From positions 18,413 to 82,412 of the forward strand of contig DATCBN010000017.1 in assembly GCA_036511855.1 (NCBI GenBank): a stretch of DNA of 64,000 bases, written 5' to 3'. Below, in pieces: positions 50,907-59,189 of the stretch. The DNA comes from Candidatus Eremiobacteraceae bacterium (GTDB lineage: Bacteria > Vulcanimicrobiota > Vulcanimicrobiia > Eremiobacterales > Eremiobacteraceae). The translations under genes were made by a program, and so were the position numbers. The notes under the pieces were generated by a model. The model ran no database searches. It was not told the DNA's origin and saw nothing but the letters and a program-made list of their open reading frames with translations. How positions within the stretch are numbered: the stretch's first letter is position 1; every line of letters starts with the position of its first letter.

Positions 50907-51636
50907 CGGCCAACCTCCCCGGTGAACGCGAAACCGCACGCCATAGCGAGATGAGCCGGGGCCACACGCCGTCCGGCAGATACACGAGCACGACGATCAG
51001 CGCGACCCCATCCACGATGAGCGCTTGATCCGTGAGGGGAGCGGCTAATCTCGCGAGAGCCGCCAAGAGCACGGCGCCGAGAACGGCGGCCAGTGGGCTG
51101 CCCGCGCCGCCGACCACGGCGACCGCTACCATCACACCCACCCTGTCCAATCCGAACGCGCTCGGATTGAGGGCGCCGCCGAACGTCCAATAAAGCGCGC
51201 CGGCAAGCCCGGCCGCCGCCGCGCCCGCGGCAAACCGCCAGCGATCTCGCGCAAAGGCGAGCGCGGGCAATCCGGCTGCAAGGCACACGATCGCGGAGAA
51301 CGCGTTGCCGAGCGGATGGACCGGCCCGCGCACGACATGCGCGGCCGTCGCAATCGCGGGCACGACGAGCGTGAACGACAAAGTGGCGATCGTGTACGGC
51401 GCGTTGGACAGGTTGCTGACGCACAGGTCGACCACAGCTCCAAGCAAGGTCGAGGCGGCGGCGCCTGCGACGATGCAGAGCCACATGGAAGCGTGCATGT
51501 GTTGTCCGATGAGAAATGCGACGTACGCGCCGAACGCCATGAAGCCGGGACCGGCAAGCGTGAGGCGGCCGGTTCCGAGCGTGCACCAGACGGATAGAGC
51601 CAGAAGCGAGTCGATGGCGATCGACTGGAGTGTCAC
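50893..51636 (-). CDS. livM: Branched-chain-type ABC transporter permease (LivM-like)
   Basis: The 247-residue permease has about seven membrane helices and LivM landmarks: GRLTLAGPGFMAFGAYVAFLI, SNAPYTIATLSFTLVVP and VVGGAGSPLAAVLGAVLLAAL. It is shorter than typical LivM. The GTG at 51634-51636 follows the livH TAA almost directly; a longer frame to 51777 is the shadow of livH. It forms the pore with LivH. Confidence 0.82.
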   Translation of the reverse strand: MTLQSIAIDSLLALSVWCTLGTGRLTLAGPGFMAFGAYVAFLIGQHMHASMWLCIVAGAAASTLLGAVVDLCVSNLSNAPYTIATLSFTLVVPAIATAAHVVRGPVHPLGNAFSAIVCLAAGLPALAFARDRWRFAAGAAAAGLAGALYWTFGGALNPSAFGLDRVGVMVAVAVVGGAGSPLAAVLGAVLLAALARLAAPLTDQALIVDGVALIVVLVYLPDGVWPRLISLWRAVSRSPGRLADGTA

Positions 51637-51637
51637 G

Positions 51638-52519
51638 TTACGATTCGGCGATGGCTGCGGGCGCGGGCGGGCGCGTGCGTCGCCACGCAAGCCCCGCCGC
51701 GACCAACACTGCGAGCGCGCACGGCGTCGAATACGCCGGAAGCCACGGCAACTGGGCCGCGAACAGAGCGCCGGCAAGCGAGAGCGCGAAGGCGATCAGA
51801 CACGTGATCCCGATCGAACCGACGGGCGCGAGCGCGACGGCCGCGAACGCGCCGAGCAGCGGCACGGCCGGCATACCGCCATTCATACTTCCCGCGTGCG
51901 CGGTGTAGAGAGCGCCCGCGGTGGATGCAAGCGCGCTCGTCGCCGCCATCGCCGCAGCCGGCACTCGATCGATGCGCATTCCCATGAGCTGCGCGGCGAG
52001 CGGATTCTCGCACGCGGCGCGGACGCCGTTGCCGAAGCGAGTCCTGTGCACGGCGATGTGGAGAAGCGTGCAAGAGATGATGGTGACGATGACCGCGAGG
52101 GCGTCTAGTCCGGTGAACTTCAGATGTCCGATCGACGCCATGCGAGAGAGCGCGACCGCGTGCGGCATCGCCGAACTACCTGGGGCGAATGCGGCTCTCG
52201 ACAATCCGTACACGACCAAAGATGCGCCGATGCTGGCCGGGAGCATCGCTGCGTCGCGCCCACGCCGGCGCAACGGATCGAGAGCCAATCGATCGATCGC
52301 TACGCCCCCGACGAGACCGACGAGCGCGCCCGCCGCGATCCACTGCCATTCCGGCGCGGCGGCCGACGCGAACGCGAACGCGCCCGCCGAACCGAGCACA
52401 AATGAAGCCGGCACGGCGACATTCACGAATCCGAAAAGGTCCAAGACCACGGTGGTTGCAGTTGCGACAAGCGCGATGACGCTGCCGTTGAACAGCGCCT
52501 CGGCGGCTCTTGCATCCAT
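51638..52519 (-). CDS. livH: Branched-chain-type ABC transporter permease (LivH-like)
   Basis: The 293-residue permease has the LivH pattern of about eight helices with FGFVNVAVPASFVLGSAGAF, then RTRFGNGVRAACENPLAAQLMGMRIDR and SALASTAGALYTA. It leads the three-gene Liv-like set, and the ATG at 52517-52519 is chosen because the upstream extension to 52846 is non-protein-like. It is divergent from the acyl-CoA synthetase gene across 99 bases. The ligand could be a branched-chain amino acid, an amide or a carboxylate. No binding protein is adjacent. Confidence 0.82.
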   Translation of the reverse strand: MDARAAEALFNGSVIALVATATTVVLDLFGFVNVAVPASFVLGSAGAFAFASAAAPEWQWIAAGALVGLVGGVAIDRLALDPLRRRGRDAAMLPASIGASLVVYGLSRAAFAPGSSAMPHAVALSRMASIGHLKFTGLDALAVIVTIISCTLLHIAVHRTRFGNGVRAACENPLAAQLMGMRIDRVPAAAMAATSALASTAGALYTAHAGSMNGGMPAVPLLGAFAAVALAPVGSIGITCLIAFALSLAGALFAAQLPWLPAYSTPCALAVLVAAGLAWRRTRPPAPAAIAES

Positions 52520-52618
52520 TGGCCGCCATCTTGGCCTCGCTCGCGCGCGCGCCCTCCCCTTCGGCGTCGAAGTTGAAAGGACGGCATTTCGCTCGACGCG
52601 GTCGAACTGCGACCGCGC

Positions 52619-54283
52619 ATGATTGAATTCAACCGCCTGACGATCGGCGCAGTTCTCAACCGCCAAGACGAGCGGTTTGGCGAACGCGACGCGGTTGTCT
52701 ATGCCGATCGCGACATCCGCTGGACCTATCATGCGTTCCGCCGCAAAGTGGATCAGATCGCCAACGGCTTGATGACGCTCGGCATTCGCAAGGGCGAGCA
52801 CGTGGCGGTGTGGGCCCCGAACGTTCCCGAGTGGCTGCTCTTGCAATATGCCACCGCGAAGATCGGTTCTGTGCTCGTCACCGTGAACACGTCGAACAAG
52901 GCACAGGAGCTGGGTCGGCTTCTACGCCACAGTGAAGCCACCACGCTCTTCATGACGCCCGGTTTTCGCGGTCTCGATTACGTCGCGACCTTGCGCGAGC
53001 TCGTGCCGGATCTGGATTCGGCGCCGGTCGGGCACGCGACGTTTGAGAACTATCCGCGGCTTCGCCGTCTGTTGGTCATCGGAAAGCAGCGACTGCCCGG
53101 CATGCTGCGCTTCGACGACCTCTACGATCTATCGGCGCAGGCGCAGGACGGCGACCTGCGGCGGCGCGAGTCGGCGCTCGACAATTTCGATGTCATCAAC
53201 GTGCAATACACGAGCGGTTCCACGGGCCAGCCGAAGGGAGTCATGCTGACGCACCGCAGCATGCTGCAAAACGCGTTCGCGCTCACGCTGTGTCAGAACC
53301 TCACGCACGCCGACCGGTTATGCTTTCCCGTGCCGCTGTTCCACTGCTTCGGCTGCAGCGCGGCCAGTCTTGGCGCCGTGGTGCGCGGTGCGTGCATGGT
53401 ACCGGTGGAGTCCTTCGAACCGGGCGCGGTGCTTGCGGCGGTGATGAACGAGAAGTGCACGGCTCTGTACGGCACACCCACGATGTTCGCAGCCCTGTTC
53501 GCTCATCCGCAATTCGCCGATTTCAATATCGCCACGCTGCGCACGGGCATCATGGCAGGAGCGCCTTGTCCGCTCGACTTGATCGATGCGGTCTTCGACC
53601 GGCTCGGCGCGGTCGATTTCACGGTCGCGTATGGATTGACCGAATCATCTCCGGGCGTCACGCAGACGCGTCTCGACGATCCACCCGACAAACGCCGCAC
53701 AACGGTCGGGCGGGCGTTGCCGGGCATGCAAGTGCAGATCCGCGATCCGATCACGCGATCCGAGAGCGCGCGCGGTGATACGGGTGAATTGCTCTCGCGC
53801 GGTCACAGCACTATGAAAGGCTACTTGAAGGATCCCGCGGCCACCGCCGAAGCGATCGATGAGGAAAGCTGGCTTCACACCGGCGACCTCGCGACCATTG
53901 ATGCCGAAGGTTACGTCAAGATCGTAGGGCGGATAAAGGATACGATCATCCGCGGCGGCGAGAACGTCTACCCCGCCGAAGTCGAGATGTGCTTGCGCGC
54001 GCACGCGGCGCTCGCCGATGTCGCGGTTTTCGGTGTGCCGAGCATGATGTATGGAGAAGAAGTCTGTGCGGCAGTGGTGCTAAAGCCCGGCGCAAGTCTG
54101 GCCGCAGACGAGCTGGCGGCGTATTGCGGTGGCCGCATCGCGCGGGAAAAGGCACCGTCGCTGGTCATGCCCGTGGAAGCGCTGCCGGTCGGCGCGACGG
54201 GCAAGGTGGATAAATCCGCGTTACGCGCACTTGCGATCGCATGTTTCAACCGTCAGGCCGACGCGGATATCAGCACCGCGTGA
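52619..54283 (+). CDS. Acyl-CoA synthetase (AMP-binding enzyme, fatty-acyl-CoA ligase type)
   Basis: The 554-residue enzyme activates a carboxylic acid to an acyl-AMP and then to acyl-CoA. Motifs: YTSGSTGQPKGVML (phosphate loop) near 200, YGLTESSPG, HTGDLATIDAEGYVKIVGR and DTIIRGGENVYPAEVE, with the C-terminal catalytic Lys region GKVDKSALR. The pattern matches medium- or long-chain FadD-like members. It is divergent from the Liv-like operon and convergent with hemL. The chain length is unknown. Confidence 0.93.
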   Translation: MIEFNRLTIGAVLNRQDERFGERDAVVYADRDIRWTYHAFRRKVDQIANGLMTLGIRKGEHVAVWAPNVPEWLLLQYATAKIGSVLVTVNTSNKAQELGRLLRHSEATTLFMTPGFRGLDYVATLRELVPDLDSAPVGHATFENYPRLRRLLVIGKQRLPGMLRFDDLYDLSAQAQDGDLRRRESALDNFDVINVQYTSGSTGQPKGVMLTHRSMLQNAFALTLCQNLTHADRLCFPVPLFHCFGCSAASLGAVVRGACMVPVESFEPGAVLAAVMNEKCTALYGTPTMFAALFAHPQFADFNIATLRTGIMAGAPCPLDLIDAVFDRLGAVDFTVAYGLTESSPGVTQTRLDDPPDKRRTTVGRALPGMQVQIRDPITRSESARGDTGELLSRGHSTMKGYLKDPAATAEAIDEESWLHTGDLATIDAEGYVKIVGRIKDTIIRGGENVYPAEVEMCLRAHAALADVAVFGVPSMMYGEEVCAAVVLKPGASLAADELAAYCGGRIAREKAPSLVMPVEALPVGATGKVDKSALRALAIACFNRQADADISTA

Positions 54284-54317
54284 CACGCGGCCTTTGTAGG
54301 AGGGCAAGCTCGTACTA

Positions 54318-54363
54318 GGGTGAGCATCGCGCACCCATTTTTTAGGGCAAACGTTGCTTGCCC
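54318..54363. repeat. Two diverged hairpin repeats in a convergent gap
   Basis: GGGTGAGCATCGCGCACCC at 54318-54336 and GGGCAAACGTTGCTTGCCC at 54345-54363, followed by TAGTAC. A partial copy, GTAGGAGGGCAAGC, lies at about 54297-54310. They sit between the acyl-CoA synthetase (plus) and hemL (minus) genes. These copies have more mismatches than the others. Confidence 0.85.
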
Positions 54364-54368
54364 TAGTA

Positions 54369-55694
54369 CTATATTGAGCTTAAGACTTCGCGCATCGCGC
54401 GCACGGTGTGATCGATGTCGTCGGCGGTATGCGCGGCGGTCACGAACATCACTTCCATTTGCGAAGGCGCGAGATGGATGCCGCGTTCGAGCATCGCCCA
54501 ATAGTAGCGCCGGTAAGCCGCGCCGTCGGCCTGCGAAGCATCTGCGAAGTTGCGGGCCGGCTTGCCACCGCGGAACATGAAATCGACGATCGACCCGATC
54601 TGAACGACCGGATACTCCAACCCCGCATCTGCGATCGCTGCGCGCGCACCGTCGGCGAGATGTTGCCCAAGCGCATCCAACCTCGAGTAGACGAGCGGAT
54701 CGGCTTCCAGGGCGTCGAGGAGCGCATGAGCTCCAGCAACGCAGAGCGGATTGCCGGAAAACGTGCCGCCTTGGAAGACATGCCCGTCGGGCGCAAGCTC
54801 GGCCATGATATCGGCGCGGCCGCCAAACGCGGCGATGGGCAAACCGCCGCCCAACACCTTGCCGACGCATGTGAGATCGGGGTGCACTCCATACACGCTC
54901 TGCGCACCGCCCACGCCCAGCCGTAGACCGGTTATGACTTCATCGAAGATCAACACCGCCCCGAATCGCGTCGTGAGGTCGCGCAAGGCTTCCAAGTATC
55001 CGGTTTCGGGAAGAACGAGTCCCATATTCCCCACGACCGGCTCGAGCATGACCGCTGCGATCTGCTCGTGCTCCCGCGCAAACGCATCGGCTACCGCGGC
55101 GCGATCGTTGTACGGCAGAACGATCACATCATCGAGAACGCCTTGCGTCACGCCGCTCGTCAAGTCCGAGGTCGCGTTCGCCGACGCACCCGCGGAGAAT
55201 ATCATCTCGTTTGTATGGCCGTGGTAGTTGCCCGAAAAGCGGATGAATTTGGGCCTGCGCGCGTAGGCGCGGGCGACGCGAAGCGCGCTTGCGCACGCTT
55301 CGGTGCCGGTCGAGACGAAGCGCAGGCGCTCCATCGACGGCATCGCGTAGCAAAGACGTTCCGCGAGCCGCACTTCTTCCAGATGCGTCGACCCGAAGAC
55401 CGTGCCCGACGAAGCCGCTCGCGTCACCGCCGACGTGACCGCGGGAAGCGCGTGCCCCAACAGAACGGGTCCGTACGCGCACTGATAGTCGACGTACTCG
55501 CGACCGGCGCTGTCGATCACGCGTGCCCCTGCCGCCGACGCGATCATCGGCGGCGCACCGCCCATCGGCGCGCCGGCCCGCACAGGCGAGCTGACGCCGC
55601 CGGCGATGGCACGCCGCGCACGATCGTAGCGTGCGTCATCTTCCCCGCGCGGCGTGATCAAAGTGTGTGCCACATGCATCTCCAAACGGGCCAT
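54369..55694 (-). CDS. hemL: Glutamate-1-semialdehyde 2,1-aminomutase
   Basis: HemL makes 5-aminolevulinate for haem. The roughly 441-residue PLP enzyme has GGVSSPVRAGAPMGG, SGNYHGHTNEM, FDEVITGLRLG and the PLP lysine region CVGKVLGGGLPIAAFGG. Length is normal for HemL. The start is uncertain: ATG at 55694, ATG at 55679 or GTG at 55673 (with GGAG upstream of the last). No other haem gene is adjacent. Confidence 0.93.
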   Translation of the reverse strand: MARLEMHVAHTLITPRGEDDARYDRARRAIAGGVSSPVRAGAPMGGAPPMIASAAGARVIDSAGREYVDYQCAYGPVLLGHALPAVTSAVTRAASSGTVFGSTHLEEVRLAERLCYAMPSMERLRFVSTGTEACASALRVARAYARRPKFIRFSGNYHGHTNEMIFSAGASANATSDLTSGVTQGVLDDVIVLPYNDRAAVADAFAREHEQIAAVMLEPVVGNMGLVLPETGYLEALRDLTTRFGAVLIFDEVITGLRLGVGGAQSVYGVHPDLTCVGKVLGGGLPIAAFGGRADIMAELAPDGHVFQGGTFSGNPLCVAGAHALLDALEADPLVYSRLDALGQHLADGARAAIADAGLEYPVVQIGSIVDFMFRGGKPARNFADASQADGAAYRRYYWAMLERGIHLAPSQMEVMFVTAAHTADDIDHTVRAMREVLSSI

Positions 55695-55750
55695 GCTTAC
55701 CGGGGTCAATCGCCCAATCCTGGCGGTGGCGTCTGACCGCGACATAGAGA

Positions 55751-55776
55751 AAGCCGCGCTCTTTCGAGCGCGGCTT
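55751..55776. terminator. Rho-independent-like hairpin after the pilin operon
   Basis: AAGCCGCGCTC-TTTC-GAGCGCGGCTT is a perfect 11-bp stem with a 4-base loop. It lies 26 bases past the end of the pilin gene at 55802, in the minus direction, and is followed there by TCTCTATG, weakly T-rich. Confidence 0.75.
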
Positions 55777-55801
55777 GATTCTCACGGGGATGCGTTTGCT
55801 G

Positions 55802-57460
55802 TTATTTGTACTGCAGCGCGATGACTTGGTACTTGTTGGTCGTCGGACTAAAGGGCGGGGGTTTAGAACCCAGCCGCTGATCGTACGTCATCTGGCGGCA
55901 GAATCCGGTGGCGCAGGTCGTCTGTCCGACGACTGCGGTGCCAAGTTTGCCGCGGATGTTCTCGACCAAACTGCCCATTATGTTCAAGGTTCTGCCGGCA
56001 ACGCCGCCGCAGGAATTGACGGTGCACGATTTGTTGTAGAGCGTACCGTCGTTGCACGCAGAGACCGTGCATTCGCCGTAATATCCGGTCAACATCAACG
56101 CGTCGATTTCCACGACCGAATCGGTGGAGTTCGAGATCCTGATGTCGTTGGCCCAAAGCGCGAGCACGTCGTTCGACGTCGAACTGGGGTCGAGGTCGGT
56201 GATCGATTTGTTGAGGGTTATCCAATCGCCGTGGTTCGTGATGTAGTCGGGCACGCCGATCGTGTACGAACCGTGGATAGTGGCGCCAAGCGTGCTCTTC
56301 GGCACGAGGCCGGTGGCATCGGTGCCGCCGGCGATGGTCACGTTACCGTTGATGAAGATCGAACCGTTGCCGCCGGTGCCGCCCACGGGCTGGCCCGACG
56401 CCACGCCGGTGTACAGCGTGCTCACACCGCCAGGACCGATCACGGTCGTGGTGCCAATTCCGCCGTTCGCGTTGAAATCGATGGCGACGTCGTACGTGGA
56501 TCCGCCGACTTGGAGGATGTAGAACTGTTTACTGATCGCCCCGGAGTTCTCGCCTTGGGCGTAGATCGTGACATCGCCCTGGATGTAGAGCCCGGTGAGC
56601 AGCGGACCGCCATTGGTGCCGTTGGGCAGCGCTTGGTTGATGTACAAGCCGTTCGTGGCCGGGCTCGGCGGGGTCTGACTGTTATGCGTCGAGTCGCCGT
56701 AGTACGACTCGCTCGCGACGAGCAAATTGTCGAGGAATGTGGGCAGCGCTTTTGCAGACCCGCCGACGTTGACCTGACTGCATCCGGTCGTACCGTCGAC
56801 GGGGGTGCAGTCGCCCGGTTGGCCTGACTTGAAGTTCGGGTCCACATAGTTCGGAGCCACGGCCGTGTCCACGCCCGCGCCGAAGATGGCTTTATCGCCG
56901 GGGGTGTACATCACGTTCATCGGACCGCCCGAATAGACGGCGCCGTCGAAGTGTTGCGCGTTCGTGTAGTACACCGTGCCGCCGAAATTGTTGACTTCGC
57001 TGATGCTGTACATCTCATACGATGAGAACGGCTGCGTGCGAACGAGCGCGTCGACTTTGCGGACGGGGTTGAGCGGGCTGCCGAGCGGGAGTCCTGCCGT
57101 ACCCTTGGCTTCGATCAGGAAATATTGGAAGTTGGCGCTTGGCGCCCACTGCTTGATGACACTCACGGAGTATTGTGACGCGTACACGCCGTCGCCGCTC
57201 ATGGTCGTGGTGAACGGCTGCGGCACGCCGATGTTCGTGCCCGACGTGTTCTCCTCCAGCTTCAACACCATGTCGTCGAGGCCGGCGTAGGCCGCGTTCA
57301 ATGCCTGATTGCTGATCCCGTTAGCGCCGATGCCTTGCATCTCGCTGATCGTCGAACTCAAAAGCGCGCCCGACAAAATGAGAAGCACGACCACCATCAA
57401 GATGACCGTGATGAGCGCGACGCCGCGTTTGCTGCGGCCTTTTTCGATTGACGTCTTCAT
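55802..57460 (-). CDS. PilX-like type IV pilus minor component
   Basis: The 552-residue protein has a short basic leader and PilX-like hydrophobic segment (GVALITVILMVVVLLILSGA, about residues 13-32) followed by LLSSTISEMQGI, as in type IV pilus minor pilins. The large remaining part is Gly/Ser/Thr/Asn-rich with paired cysteines (CTVNSCGG, CTVSACND), likely a folded surface domain. It lies third in the pilin series. No major pilin gene is nearby. Confidence 0.8.
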   Translation of the reverse strand: MKTSIEKGRSKRGVALITVILMVVVLLILSGALLSSTISEMQGIGANGISNQALNAAYAGLDDMVLKLEENTSGTNIGVPQPFTTTMSGDGVYASQYSVSVIKQWAPSANFQYFLIEAKGTAGLPLGSPLNPVRKVDALVRTQPFSSYEMYSISEVNNFGGTVYYTNAQHFDGAVYSGGPMNVMYTPGDKAIFGAGVDTAVAPNYVDPNFKSGQPGDCTPVDGTTGCSQVNVGGSAKALPTFLDNLLVASESYYGDSTHNSQTPPSPATNGLYINQALPNGTNGGPLLTGLYIQGDVTIYAQGENSGAISKQFYILQVGGSTYDVAIDFNANGGIGTTTVIGPGGVSTLYTGVASGQPVGGTGGNGSIFINGNVTIAGGTDATGLVPKSTLGATIHGSYTIGVPDYITNHGDWITLNKSITDLDPSSTSNDVLALWANDIRISNSTDSVVEIDALMLTGYYGECTVSACNDGTLYNKSCTVNSCGGVAGRTLNIMGSLVENIRGKLGTAVVGQTTCATGFCRQMTYDQRLGSKPPPFSPTTNKYQVIALQYK

Positions 57461-57462
57461 GA

Positions 57463-58152
57463 TTATTGAAACCCCGCGTAGGTCGAGAAATAAACGGTGT
57501 TGCTTGTGTTAGCGACCGACGCCGGCCGTCCGCCCTGTGCCGGCCCCGACGTTTGGATGTTCACTTGGAGACCGGAGGCAAAACCTTTGATCGGATCCCA
57601 GTTCAATGGAGTAATGTTGAAGTTTTCGACATTGCGCGCGAGCACCGAGGTGCTCGACGGCGCGCCGCCGGTGATGTACGCGGAGTAGGTGGAGCGCGAC
57701 TCCATGATCGCTTGCTTGATGGCGTCGTAACTCAGCTCGACGACTTGGTAGTCGGGCCGCGGCACCTGGCCGACCGTGTTCATGGTGGACGAGAGTTGTC
57801 CGTTCGGATCGCCGGGATCGGTGGTGGTGACAATGATGGCGACGTCGTTGCTATTCCCCAATGTCTTGAACGCCAAGGGGTTCACAATGATTTGACACTT
57901 CGCCGAGCAGCCGGGCGTGTCGGCCGGATTATGGTCGGACGAAGCGAGTTGCAGCACATCGTTGACTTTGGACATGGCCACTCGTCCGGCCATTTCGGCA
58001 TCCATATGCGTCTGCGCGAAGCTGAAGTGACCGAACGCCGTGATGAACTCGGCGAGGGTGAGCGAGAGGACCAAGCCGAGGATGCCCATCGCGAACATCA
58101 TCTCGATGAGTGAGAATCCCCGGCTGCCGATTCTTGTTCTAAATCTAGGCAT
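57463..58152 (-). CDS. Prepilin-type N-methylated protein (PilW-like minor pilin)
   Basis: The 229-residue protein has a prepilin signal with cleavage after Gly in RGFSLIEMMFAMGILGLVLS, with the Glu at position 5 of the mature pilin, then a soluble domain with two cysteines (PGCSAKCQ). Such minor pilins prime pilus assembly. It starts six bases after the preceding gene's stop and ends two bases before the PilX-like gene. Confidence 0.87.
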   Translation of the reverse strand: MPRFRTRIGSRGFSLIEMMFAMGILGLVLSLTLAEFITAFGHFSFAQTHMDAEMAGRVAMSKVNDVLQLASSDHNPADTPGCSAKCQIIVNPLAFKTLGNSNDVAIIVTTTDPGDPNGQLSSTMNTVGQVPRPDYQVVELSYDAIKQAIMESRSTYSAYITGGAPSSTSVLARNVENFNITPLNWDPIKGFASGLQVNIQTSGPAQGGRPASVANTSNTVYFSTYAGFQ

Positions 58153-58158
58153 CGTTTG

Positions 58159-58350
58159 TCACTGTCCGATCGTCGGCTGTGGCGTTGGTGTGGGCTTCGC
58201 CGTAGGCGTGGGAGACGGCTTAGGAGTCGCCGACGGTTTGGGTGTGGGCTTCGCCGTAGCAGTGGGAGACGGCTTGGGAGTCGGCGGCGGAGTGGGTGTC
58301 GTAGGCGCTGACGGCGCGGGAGTCGGCGTGATCGTGGGCTTCGGTGTCGG
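58159..58350. repeat. Tandem Pro/Thr-coding repeat in the PilV-like gene
   Basis: GTGGGCTTCGCCGTAG recurs with a 54-base period (near 58190 and 58244), surrounded by shorter KPTP-coding repeats. It may vary in copy number between strains, changing the length of the pilin tail. Confidence 0.7.
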
Positions 58351-58863
58351 CAACAGCGGAGGGCTGGCCGCCACGAGCGGTTGCGGATCGTCTTTCTTCA
58401 TGCCGTGCACTTCGTAGACGCCCTCGCCGCTGTTCACCCATACGGTGATGTCGGCCGCGTGCGTGTCGCTGCCCCGGATGCTGGCGGACCACATGTATGC
58501 AAGGCTGTTCGTGGAGCCATGGCACTGGATCTCGTTGCCTGGTACGTGCCAGGCGTTTCCGTCGGTGGCGCCCGGCGCCGGCTTGGTGTAGCTGTCGTTA
58601 TATGAGGGCACCGGTGTGCCGCAATCGTTGAAGCCGCTGCCCGGGGTCATGCTCGGCGCCGGATTGACTTCACTCCAAAAATTTGAATCGTTTTGCATCT
58701 GCGACAGCAGATAGTTGCCTTCGCCGACAGCAACAGTGCTCGATGCGGCATCGCTCTGCGCGGCGCTCGTCGCGATCATGTCTTGCGACACCAGCAAGAA
58801 TACTAGTGTCAAGAGCGTGATGGCTACCAGGACTTCTAAGAGCGTCGTGCCGCGCTGGCGCAT
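58159..58863 (-). CDS. PilV-like prepilin with a Pro/Thr-rich repetitive tail
   Basis: The 234-residue protein has a prepilin signal with RGTTLLEVLVAITLLTLVFL, where Thr replaces the usual Phe after the cleavage Gly. The last 60 or so residues are a tandem Lys-Pro-Thr/Ser repeat (for example KPTPKPSATPKPSPTPTA) with a 54-base DNA period. Such tails are often extended linkers or glycosylation sites. It is the first gene of the pilin series. Confidence 0.82.
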   Translation of the reverse strand: MRQRGTTLLEVLVAITLLTLVFLLVSQDMIATSAAQSDAASSTVAVGEGNYLLSQMQNDSNFWSEVNPAPSMTPGSGFNDCGTPVPSYNDSYTKPAPGATDGNAWHVPGNEIQCHGSTNSLAYMWSASIRGSDTHAADITVWVNSGEGVYEVHGMKKDDPQPLVAASPPLLPTPKPTITPTPAPSAPTTPTPPPTPKPSPTATAKPTPKPSATPKPSPTPTAKPTPTPQPTIGQ

Positions 58864-59189
58864 TAAGGCTACCTCGTCGAGATATAGTAACTTACGGACC
58901 TTCTATATCCGTGTGACCTGGCTAACAGCCCGTCTGTTACACCACGTGCCTATTATATCGTCGCCCGACCTTCGCGAATAGTCTTCCACCCGTAGTGTGC
59001 CAGTGGTCACGTCAAATGCGGCAAAACCACAACAAAGGTCCCACGCAACGGCCCGGAAGGTCCCGCTCAGCCACAAATTCTACATCTGTACCGATCGTGC
59101 GCCGATGTATTCGATATGAGACTTTGCGCTAAATCACTGATGGATGTTTGGATTTCGCACACCATATGATCGCACAGAGCGGAGCGGCG
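58864..59189. other. Intergenic region between divergent pilin and pilT genes
   Basis: The 326-base region has no credible gene. An AT-rich stretch, GATATAGTAACTTACGG, just beyond the pilin start could hold a minus-strand -10. A second, CCTATTATATCG (58951-58962), is further upstream. No strong -35 partner was found. The plus-strand promoter of pilT was not located. Confidence 0.5.

Noticed and set aside
55775..56827. A 350-codon plus-strand frame opposite the PilX-like gene
   Set aside because: The minus-strand gene has a prepilin-type start and fits the pilin series; the plus frame has no protein-like pattern.
58159..58350. A CRISPR array or VNTR outside genes
   Set aside because: The repeats encode the Pro/Thr-rich tail of a pilin gene in frame.
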